Shown piece by piece: positions 24,787 through 31,483 of a DNA stretch of 32,570 nt (its first letter is position 1; each line of letters begins with the position of its first letter). A program made the translations under genes and the position numbers. The notes under the pieces were generated by a model. It was not told where the DNA came from. It did no database searches and was given only the letters and a program-made list of their open reading frames with translations. The stretch is from positions 1 through 32,570 of the forward strand of contig CACXMX010000045.1 in NCBI GenBank assembly GCA_902768805.1. The letters are read 5' to 3'. The DNA is from Oscillospiraceae bacterium (GTDB lineage: Bacteria; Bacillota; Clostridia; Oscillospirales; Oscillospiraceae).

Positions 24787-25554
24787 ATGACGCAGCAGCC
24801 GAGCTATCATCTGGAGGCCGTGATCCGGTCCAAGGATGAGATGGAGGACTTCAACGGACCTCTGGACCTGATTTTGATGCTCCTGTCCAAGAACCGGATA
24901 GAGATCCGGGACATCCGGATCTCCGAGCTGCTGGACCAGTATCTGGATTATCTGCGGAAGATGCAGGAGATGGATCTGGAGATCGCCAGCGAGTTCGTGC
25001 AGATGGCCTCTCATCTGATGTATATCAAGACCAAAATGCTCCTCACCGAGGAGAAGGAGCCCACGGAACTGGAGATACTGGTTTCCGCGCTCGAACAGCT
25101 CAAAAACAAGGACGCGCTTGCCGCCGTGCGGCGCGTCGCTCCCGAACTGGGGACGATGGCGGAAAACGGACTCAGATCGCAGACGCGCGGCCCGCTCCCT
25201 CTGCCGGGACGGCCGTACGATTACCGCCACGAGCCCCGTGAGATGATCGCGGCCCTCACGCAGATCCTGCTCAAGGGGACGCCGGAGGCGCCCCGGGAGG
25301 ACGATTCCCTTCGCCGCGCCGCGCCGCGGCCCATCATCTACAGCGTACACGACAAATCCCTGCAGCTGATCGAATGGCTGCGTGAACGCGGCCGCATGAC
25401 GCTCAGGGATATGTTCGCCGCCTGCCGCAGCCGCAGCGAGCTGGTGGCGACCTTCCTGTCCGTGCTGGAGCTGTGCTCCGACGGCAAGATCGAGGTCACC
25501 GGGCGGGACGGAGGATATGATATCACGGGCACGGAAACGGAGGCGGAGAACTGA
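24787..25554 (+). CDS. scpA: Segregation and condensation protein A
   Basis: ScpA is the kleisin that links the two heads of the SMC dimer during chromosome condensation. The 255-aa protein begins with the family core DFNGPLDLILMLLSKNRIEIRDI (split here by position: about residues 19-41), followed by FVQMASHLMYIKTKMLL. A variable acidic middle and a winged-helix C-terminus (about residues 180-250) follow. GGAGG lies about 13 nt upstream of the ATG. The stop overlaps the scpB start (TGATG). Confidence 0.93.
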   Translation: MTQQPSYHLEAVIRSKDEMEDFNGPLDLILMLLSKNRIEIRDIRISELLDQYLDYLRKMQEMDLEIASEFVQMASHLMYIKTKMLLTEEKEPTELEILVSALEQLKNKDALAAVRRVAPELGTMAENGLRSQTRGPLPLPGRPYDYRHEPREMIAALTQILLKGTPEAPREDDSLRRAAPRPIIYSVHDKSLQLIEWLRERGRMTLRDMFAACRSRSELVATFLSVLELCSDGKIEVTGRDGGYDITGTETEAEN

Positions 25555-26153
25555 TGGACACGGAACAGATCGGCTCCGCCCTTGAGGCGATCCTGTTTGC
25601 CGCGGGGGACAGCGTGGAGATGTCCCGGGTGGCGAAGATCCTCGGCGTGGAGTCGTGGGAGGTCCGCCGCGCCGCGGAGAAGCTTCGCTCCGAGTACGAG
25701 GAGGGACGCCGCGGCGTCCGCCTGGTCCGCATGGAGGAGCGGATACAGCTCGTCACCGCTCCGGAACACGCGGAGATCGTGACCCGCGCCCTGGAAAAAA
25801 GGCCTCCCGCGCGCCTGTCTCCCACAGCGCTGGAGGTGCTGTCCATCGTGGCGTATTACCAGCCCGTGACCCGCGCCTATATCGAGCAGATGCGCGGCGC
25901 GGACAGCTCCTATACCGTGGCCATGCTGACCGAGCGGGGCCTGATAGCGCCGTGCGGAAGGCTGGAGGCTCCCGGCCGGCCGGTGCTTTTCGGCACGACG
26001 GAGCAGTTTCTCCGGGTAATGGGGCTCTCCTCTCTGCAGGAGCTGCCGCCGCTGCCCAATGTGGCCACCGGAGAGGGGATCGAGGCGCTTCAGGAGGCCA
26101 TTGAAGCCGCCTCCGGGAAAGACAGTCAGCTTTCGATAGAAGAGATGGAATAA
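25554..26153 (+). CDS. scpB: Segregation and condensation protein B
   Basis: ScpB is the dimeric winged-helix partner that binds ScpA in the SMC-ScpAB complex. The 199-aa product has the expected length, an N-terminal ALEAILFAAGD segment, and the second winged helix with LSPTALEVLSIVAYYQPVTR (about residues 88-107). The conserved GRPVLFGTTEQFLR lies at about residues 142-155. It is translationally coupled to scpA by a one-base overlap. Confidence 0.95.
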   Translation: MDTEQIGSALEAILFAAGDSVEMSRVAKILGVESWEVRRAAEKLRSEYEEGRRGVRLVRMEERIQLVTAPEHAEIVTRALEKRPPARLSPTALEVLSIVAYYQPVTRAYIEQMRGADSSYTVAMLTERGLIAPCGRLEAPGRPVLFGTTEQFLRVMGLSSLQELPPLPNVATGEGIEALQEAIEAASGKDSQLSIEEME

Positions 26154-26168
26154 CTCTATTCTTCCGAG

Positions 26169-26924
26169 GTGATGGGATTGGTCGGGCGCATCCTGCTGAT
26201 CATATTGGGCATTCTGCTGCTGCTGATCCTGCTCATATTCTTCGTCCCCTACGGGGTGGACGCGGGATATGAGGAGGGTGTGCTCTTCCTGCGGGTCAAG
26301 GCCGGACCTTTCCGTTTTACGCTGTATCCGAAAAAACCGCCTTCGGAGCGGAAAAAGAAAAAACAGCGCGAAAAACAGGACGCGGCCGGATCCGAAAAGA
26401 AAGCCGACGAGACCAAAAAGAAGAAGAAAAAAGAGAAGAAAAAGGGCGAGCCGGCCGATACGGCGGAGCAGGGAGTCGACGAGACGATCACCGTACGCGA
26501 GAAGACCAAATGGGATCTCGACACGATCGCGGCTCTGGCGAAAATGGCGCTCAACGCGCTCAGGCGCTTTTTCCGTGCCTTCCGGGTCGACTTCCTCAAA
26601 CTCCACCTGACCGTCGCGGGCAGCGACCCTTACGACACGGCCCTCCGGTACGGCGCGGTGTGCGCCGCGGCCGAGATGCTGAACGCCGACGACGGCAGAT
26701 GTAGGCTGCGGAGAAGGGATATAGCGCTCGGCTGCGATTTCGCCCGGACGTTTCCGGAGATCGCATTCCGGATCGTGGTGACGGTACAGCTGTACAAATT
26801 CGTGCACATGGCCTTCATGTTCCTCGCGGAATATGTTATATGGAAGATCAGGACCCGCAGAGAGAAAAAAGCTGCGGCTTTGGCGCAAAGGGAGGACGAC
26901 AATGGAAGACAGCAGGATGAATGA
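26169..26924 (+). CDS. DUF2953 domain membrane protein
   Basis: This is a conserved Firmicute protein of unknown function. The 251-aa product has one N-terminal transmembrane helix (about residues 5-28). A very Lys/Glu-rich charged linker (about residues 57-98) follows, then a C-terminal domain that starts near KTKWDLDTIAALAKM and includes the DPYDTALRYG element typical of DUF2953. The gene regularly sits directly before ytfJ/gerW in sporulators, as here, where it overlaps ytfJ by 23 nt. The start is unsure: GTG 26169, ATG 26172, or TTG 26178, the last being best spaced to the SD AGGTGAT. Confidence 0.82.
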   Translation: MMGLVGRILLIILGILLLLILLIFFVPYGVDAGYEEGVLFLRVKAGPFRFTLYPKKPPSERKKKKQREKQDAAGSEKKADETKKKKKKEKKKGEPADTAEQGVDETITVREKTKWDLDTIAALAKMALNALRRFFRAFRVDFLKLHLTVAGSDPYDTALRYGAVCAAAEMLNADDGRCRLRRRDIALGCDFARTFPEIAFRIVVTVQLYKFVHMAFMFLAEYVIWKIRTRREKKAAALAQREDDNGRQQDE

Positions 26925-27264
26925 GCTTATGGAGTCCGCGGTCAGCCGTATCCGGGAGCTGACGGACACCAACACGATCATCGGCAGCCCGATCGTGACG
27001 CCCGACGGCATCACCGTGATCCCCGTTTCGCGGGTGAGCTTCGGCTTTGCCACAGGCGGCACGGAAGGCGGCAAAAATGTGAGATTCACCGGCGGCAACG
27101 GGGCCGGCGTGAAGGTCGAGCCGGTGGGCTTCTTTGTCATCAAGGACGGGAACTGCCGCATGATCAGCATAGCTCCTCCGCCCTCCGGCACCATGGAGCG
27201 GATCGTGGAGATGGTGCCCGATATTCTCGACCGCATCGACGGGATGGGAAAAAAGGACAAATGA
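26902..27264 (+). CDS. ytfJ: GerW/YtfJ family sporulation protein
   Basis: This family is produced in the forespore and affects germination in Bacillus. The 120-aa product has the signature TIIGSPIVTPDGITVIPVS (about residues 25-43), a Gly-rich central stretch (FATGGTEGG, FTGGNGAG) and PVGFFVI. The start ATG 26902 follows GGGAGGA, and the longer frame upstream overlaps the preceding gene. It is one of the better hints that the organism can form spores, although homologues also occur in non-sporulating relatives. Confidence 0.92.
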   Translation: MEDSRMNELMESAVSRIRELTDTNTIIGSPIVTPDGITVIPVSRVSFGFATGGTEGGKNVRFTGGNGAGVKVEPVGFFVIKDGNCRMISIAPPPSGTMERIVEMVPDILDRIDGMGKKDK

Positions 27265-27318
27265 TCTGTCTGCCCGGGCCGCGCGCCTAACCGGAAATAC
27301 GCTCAAGGAGGGGGCAAA

Positions 27319-28023
27319 ATGCGCCTGCAGAAATACCTGTCGCAGAGCGGAGTCTGTTCCCGCCGCAGAGCCGAGGAACTGATCCTTTCCGGCCGCGTAA
27401 CGGTCAACGGCCGGCCGGCGATGACCGGGCAGAATGTGGAGCCCGGAACCGACACGGTCTGCGTGGACGGAGAAACTGTTCTGCCGGCCCGGGAGCATAC
27501 CTATATCATGCTCAACAAGCCCCGCGGCTGCGTCACTACGCTGAGCGACCCGCAGGGGCGTCCCACCGTGGCGGAGCTCATCGCGGATGCAGGAGTGCGG
27601 CTTTTTCCCGTCGGCCGGCTGGATTATATGTCCGAGGGACTGCTGATCCTGACCGACGACGGGGACGTAGCCAACCGCCTGGCGCATCCCTCTCACGCCG
27701 TAAAAAAAACATACAGAGTCTGGGTGCGGGGCGAGGAGCCGGCCGAACGCGCGAACAGGCTTACCGCCCCTGTCCGTTACCGGGGCGTGGATTACCGAGG
27801 CGCAGAAGTGGAGATCCTCGGCGCGTCGGACCGCCGCGCGCGGCTGAACATCACCGTCACAGACGGCAAAAACCGGGAGATCCGCAATATGTGCGCCGCC
27901 GCAGGCCTCACGGTGGAGCGGCTGATGCGCGTGAGGCAGGGCGAGCTGGAACTCGGCGATCTCCCCGCCGGGCGCTGGCGCCGCCTGAGCAGCGCCGAGA
28001 TCCGTTATATCCGGTCTCTGTGA
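27319..28023 (+). CDS. RsuA/RluB-family rRNA pseudouridine synthase
   Basis: This enzyme converts a specific uridine of ribosomal RNA to pseudouridine. The 234-aa protein starts with an S4 RNA-binding domain (LQKYLSQSGVCSRRRAEELI). The catalytic domain has YIMLNKPRG and the active-site Asp102 in GRLDYMSEGLLILTDDGD. NREIRNMCAAAGLTVERLMR is the late conserved block. The SD AAGGAGGGG precedes ATG 27319. Position after scpB and ytfJ is typical of the B. subtilis RluB-like branch, but RsuA or RluE specificity cannot be excluded. Confidence 0.92.
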   Translation: MRLQKYLSQSGVCSRRRAEELILSGRVTVNGRPAMTGQNVEPGTDTVCVDGETVLPAREHTYIMLNKPRGCVTTLSDPQGRPTVAELIADAGVRLFPVGRLDYMSEGLLILTDDGDVANRLAHPSHAVKKTYRVWVRGEEPAERANRLTAPVRYRGVDYRGAEVEILGASDRRARLNITVTDGKNREIRNMCAAAGLTVERLMRVRQGELELGDLPAGRWRRLSSAEIRYIRSL

Positions 28024-28055
28024 CGGAGCGAAACGGCGAATTCTGCAAGTTTTGC

Positions 28056-28084
28056 TTGCAATTCCTGCAAAAATATCTTATGAT
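28056..28084 (+). promoter_or_regulatory. Promoter of the rpiR-like regulator operon
   Basis: TTGCAA (28056-28061), 17 nt, TATGAT (28079-28084). A short inverted repeat GCAAG/CTTGC (28045-28059) overlaps the -35 and could be an operator, though this is only inferred. Confidence 0.75.
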
Positions 28085-28085
28085 A

Positions 28086-28123
28086 AATCTCCCTGCGGAA
28101 CATCCGCACGGGGGATTCTTTTT
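28086..28123 (+). terminator. Intrinsic terminator overlapping the rpiR-like transcription start
   Basis: The arms AATCTCCC+TGCGG (28086-28098) and CCGCA+GGGGGATT (28104-28117, one bulged C) pair over 13 bp, followed by CTTTTT. It can stop read-through from the pseudouridine synthase gene. Transcripts starting at about 28091 would lack the base of the stem. Confidence 0.8.
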
Positions 28124-28139
28124 ATGGAGATACGGGAAA

Positions 28140-29003
28140 ATGGAACGGGATATCCTTGCCCAGATCAATAAAGACAGCCATAAGTTTTCCAAGAGCCAGC
28201 GCAAGATCAGCGCGTATATCTCGTCAAATTACGACAAAGCCGCGTTTATGACCGCCGGAAAGCTCGGGGAGACGGTGGGCGTCTCCGAGTCCACCGTCGT
28301 CCGCTTCGCCACGGACCTGGGATACGACGGCTACCCCGGAATGCGCCGCGCCATGCAGGATATGGTGCGCAATCGGCTCACCGCCGTGCAGCGCATCGAG
28401 GTCGCCCGTCAGCAGATCGACGGGGGCAACCTGCTGGACACGGTGCTCTCCTCGGACATCGAAAAGCTGCGCGGCACTCTCGAAGAGGTCAACAAAGAGG
28501 ATTTCGACCGCGCCGTGGATAAGATCGTCGCGGCGCGGACCGTGTATATCGTGGGCATGCGCTCTTCCACGTCGCTCGCGAATTTCATGGGCTTTTACCT
28601 GAACCTGCTGCTCGACAACGTCAGGCTCCTTCACGACACCTCCGTCAGCGAGGTTTATGAGCAGGTGTTCCGCATCCGGGAGGACGACGTGTTCATCGGC
28701 ATCAGCTATCCCCGCTACTCCTCGCGCACCATCAAGGCCATGCAGTTCGCCAAATCCGCGGGAGCCACGGTGATCGGGATCACCGACGGCCCGTCCTCTC
28801 CCTTTGTGGGCCTGGCGGATGTGAACCTGTTCGCCAAGAGCGACATGGTTTCCTTCCTTGACTCGCTCGTGGCGCCCATGAGCCTGATCAACGCGCTGAT
28901 CGTGGCCATCGGATACCGCCTTTCCGACAGCCTTTCGGATATTTTCGACCATCTGGAGGGCATTTGGAATCAGTACGACGTATATGAAAAGCTCGGTGAC
29001 TGA
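28140..29003 (+). CDS. MurR/RpiR family transcriptional regulator
   Basis: The 287-aa protein has an N-terminal RpiR-type helix-turn-helix (about residues 1-75; GKLGETVGVSESTVVRFATDLGY, residues about 38-60) and a C-terminal SIS sugar-phosphate-binding domain (about 125-265; YIVGMRSSTSLANFMG, ISYPRYSSRTI). Such regulators usually sense phosphorylated sugars. The start ATG 28140 has GGAG about 10 nt upstream; the longer frame begins inside the preceding gene. It heads an apparent operon with a flavoprotein, cmk, plsC and ispH-rpsA, and overlaps the flavoprotein gene by 20 nt. The ligand is unknown, and no sugar genes are nearby. Confidence 0.92.
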   Translation: MERDILAQINKDSHKFSKSQRKISAYISSNYDKAAFMTAGKLGETVGVSESTVVRFATDLGYDGYPGMRRAMQDMVRNRLTAVQRIEVARQQIDGGNLLDTVLSSDIEKLRGTLEEVNKEDFDRAVDKIVAARTVYIVGMRSSTSLANFMGFYLNLLLDNVRLLHDTSVSEVYEQVFRIREDDVFIGISYPRYSSRTIKAMQFAKSAGATVIGITDGPSSPFVGLADVNLFAKSDMVSFLDSLVAPMSLINALIVAIGYRLSDSLSDIFDHLEGIWNQYDVYEKLGD

Positions 29004-30225
29004 TCTGGCCGTTATCGGCGCGGGCCCGGCCGGAATGATGGCCGCCGTTACCGCCGCGCGGAGAGGGGCCGCGGTCGTTGTGTTTGACCCCAATCCCCGC
29101 GTGGGGAAAAAGCTCCGCATCACCGGCAAGGGCCGGTGCAACCTGACCAACGACTGCCGGCCGCAGGAGCTTCTGGAGTATGTGCGTACCAACGCCAGAT
29201 TCTTCAAAAGCGCTCTCTACGCCTTCCCGCCGTCGGCCGTCATGGAGTTCTTTGAAAAAGAGGGCGTACCGCTCAAGACGGAACGGGGCGGACGGGTCTT
29301 TCCTGTGTCGGACAAGGCCGGCGACGTGGCGGACGCGCTCGCGCGCGCCGCGGAGCGCTCCGGCGTGAGATTCGTCCGGGAGAAGGTCGTGCGCATCCTT
29401 ACGGAGGACGGGGCCGTATCCGGCGTGCGTACGGACGGGGGCGATTACCCCTGCCGCGCCGCCGCGATCTGCACGGGCGGACTTTCCTATCCCGCCACCG
29501 GATCCACCGGCGACGGCTACGTCCTGGCGCGGAGCGCCGGCCACACGATCCGGGAGACGCGGCCCTCCCTGGTCCCGTGGGAAGGGGAGGAGGTCTGCGC
29601 CAGGCTTCAGGGCCTGTCGCTGCGAAATGTGACGCTCTCCCTTTTCGAGGCCGGGAAGCTGCTGTTTCGTGAACAGGGAGAGATGCTCTTCACGCATTTC
29701 GGAGTTTCGGGACCGCTGATGCTCTCGGCGAGCACATGGATGCGGCCGGACGGAAAGAGATACCGCCTCGAGATCGACCTGAAGCCCGCCCTGACGCCGG
29801 AGAAGCTGGATGAGCGGCTGCTGCGGGACTTCGCGGAAAACGCCAACCGGGATCTGATCAACGCCCTGGACGCGCTGCTCCCGAAAAAGATGATCCCGGT
29901 GATCGTGGAACGCAGCGGCATCCCCGGGAGGACCAAGGTCAACTCGGTCACCCGCGAGCAGAGGCTGAGGCTCCGGGATCTTCTCAAAGCGTTTCCCGTG
30001 GAGCTTATCCGGCCGCGTCCCGTGGCGGAGGCCATCGTCACCGCCGGCGGAGTGGATGTGGCGGAGGTGGAGCCGCGCACGATGGCCTCAAAGCTTCTTC
30101 CGGGGCTGTATTTCGCGGGCGAGGTCCTCGATCTCGACGCCAGGACCGGAGGCTTCAATCTTCAGATCGCCTGGAGCACCGGAAGCGCGCTGGGCAGATC
30201 CGTACCGATAAAGGAGTCATTATGA
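28984..30225 (+). CDS. BaiN/HI0933-family FAD-dependent flavoprotein
   Basis: This 413-aa oxidoreductase belongs to the YhiN/HI0933 family (also labelled aminoacetone oxidase or BaiN-like). The N-terminal FAD motif is VIGAGPAGMMAAVTAARRG (residues about 10-28), followed by GKKLRITGKGRCNLTND, a family signature. A late GLYFAGEVLDLDARTGGFNLQIA-type block (about residues 378-400) binds FAD. The physiological substrate is unsettled. The start overlaps the upstream regulator by 20 nt and the stop overlaps cmk (ATGA). It commonly precedes cmk in Clostridia. Confidence 0.9.
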   Translation: MKSSVTDLAVIGAGPAGMMAAVTAARRGAAVVVFDPNPRVGKKLRITGKGRCNLTNDCRPQELLEYVRTNARFFKSALYAFPPSAVMEFFEKEGVPLKTERGGRVFPVSDKAGDVADALARAAERSGVRFVREKVVRILTEDGAVSGVRTDGGDYPCRAAAICTGGLSYPATGSTGDGYVLARSAGHTIRETRPSLVPWEGEEVCARLQGLSLRNVTLSLFEAGKLLFREQGEMLFTHFGVSGPLMLSASTWMRPDGKRYRLEIDLKPALTPEKLDERLLRDFAENANRDLINALDALLPKKMIPVIVERSGIPGRTKVNSVTREQRLRLRDLLKAFPVELIRPRPVAEAIVTAGGVDVAEVEPRTMASKLLPGLYFAGEVLDLDARTGGFNLQIAWSTGSALGRSVPIKESL

Positions 30226-30902
30226 ACAGTAAAAAATCCGTGGCCATCGACGGCCCGTCCGGCGCGGGCAAGAGCACCATCGCCCGCCGCGTCTCGGAGG
30301 AGTTCGGATTCATCTATGTGGATACCGGCGCCATCTACCGTACGGTCGGCCTCGCCGCGGCTCTTCGGAAGCTGGACCCGAAGGATAAGGCGGCGGTCGT
30401 CGCCATGCTGCCGGAGATCAGCATCCGCCTCGCCTACGGGGAGGACGGCCTGCAGCATATGTACCTTGACGGGGAGGACGTGACCTCCCGCATCCGTACG
30501 CCGGAGATCTCGCTTTACGCCTCCGGGGTGTCGGCGCATCCGGAGGTTCGCGCGTATCTTATGGAGATGCAGCGCTCCCTGGCCCGTGAAAACGACGTGG
30601 TCATGGACGGGCGGGATATCGGAACCGTGGTCCTGCCCGACGCGGGGCTGAAGATCTTCCTTACCGCGTCGCCGGAGGCAAGGGCCCGCCGCCGTTACAG
30701 CGAGCTTGTCGCCAAGGGACAGGACGTGCAATACGAGGACGTGCTGCGCGATCTCACCGTGCGGGACGAAAACGACAGCACCCGCGCGGCGGCACCGCTC
30801 AAGGCGGCGGAGGACGCGCTGCTTCTGGATACCACGGAGATGGATTTCGAGGAAAGCTGCCGCGCCGTGGCAGAGATGATACGAGAGAGGTTTTGCCTGT
30901 GA
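30222..30902 (+). CDS. cmk: Cytidylate kinase
   Basis: This enzyme transfers phosphate from ATP to CMP or dCMP. The 226-aa product starts with SVAIDGPSGAGKST (P-loop residues 11-19), followed by YVDTGAIYRTVGLAA, the insertion domain, and MDGRDIGTVVLPDAGLKIFL with TASPEARARRRY. These are family hallmarks and the length is usual. AAGGAG lies about 8 nt upstream of the ATG at the end of the flavoprotein gene. The stop overlaps the plsC start (GTGA). cmk-plsC-ispH/rpsA is a conserved Clostridia order. Confidence 0.96.
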   Translation: MNSKKSVAIDGPSGAGKSTIARRVSEEFGFIYVDTGAIYRTVGLAAALRKLDPKDKAAVVAMLPEISIRLAYGEDGLQHMYLDGEDVTSRIRTPEISLYASGVSAHPEVRAYLMEMQRSLARENDVVMDGRDIGTVVLPDAGLKIFLTASPEARARRRYSELVAKGQDVQYEDVLRDLTVRDENDSTRAAAPLKAAEDALLLDTTEMDFEESCRAVAEMIRERFCL

Positions 30903-31483
30903 GCACAGAGAAAAACTATGAACGGCTGTTTCGTTTCTGCCGGCCCCTGGTACATGTAATGTACCCGTTCCGGGTGATCGGCCTGGAAAACATCCCCGAA
31001 GGGGCCGCGCTGATCTGTCCGAACCACTCCAACTGGTCCGATCCCTTCATTATTGCCATAGCCCTGGGACTGGATAAACGCTGCCATCCTCTGGCCAAGG
31101 AGGAGACGCGCAGCATCCCGGTCTTCGGAAAGATCCTGGAGGGCGTGGGCGCGATCTTTGTCAACCGCGGTGAGGCGGATATCGAGGCCTACAAAAGCTG
31201 CATCCGCGTGCTGAAGAACGGCGAGAAGCTTCTGGCGTTTCCGGAAGGGACCAGAGTCCACGGCGACGACGTAAAGCCCGTCAAAACCGGCGTGATCCGC
31301 ATGGCGGCCCGGACGGGGGCGCCCATCGTGCCCGTATATATCCACCGCGACAAAAAGGCGTTCCGCCGTGTCGATGTGGTCTTCGGCGAGCCGTATACTG
31401 TCGGCAGAGCCGGCCACGCCGACTATGAGCCGCTGGCCCGGGATCTGATGGACCGGATCATGGCCCTGAAGGACACGATATGA
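30899..31483 (+). CDS. plsC: 1-acyl-sn-glycerol-3-phosphate acyltransferase (PlsC family)
   Basis: This enzyme adds the second acyl chain to make phosphatidic acid at the membrane. The 194-aa product has the HX4D motif NHSNWSD (His43, Asp48), the GAIFVNRGEAD block (about residues 83-93), the substrate-binding FPEGTR (about 116-121) and the VPVYIHR block. The GTG at 30899 overlaps the cmk stop and has SD GAGAGAGG 8 nt upstream. TTG 30893 is in frame but too close to that SD. Its stop overlaps the ispH start. Confidence 0.93.
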   Translation: MSTEKNYERLFRFCRPLVHVMYPFRVIGLENIPEGAALICPNHSNWSDPFIIAIALGLDKRCHPLAKEETRSIPVFGKILEGVGAIFVNRGEADIEAYKSCIRVLKNGEKLLAFPEGTRVHGDDVKPVKTGVIRMAARTGAPIVPVYIHRDKKAFRRVDVVFGEPYTVGRAGHADYEPLARDLMDRIMALKDTI

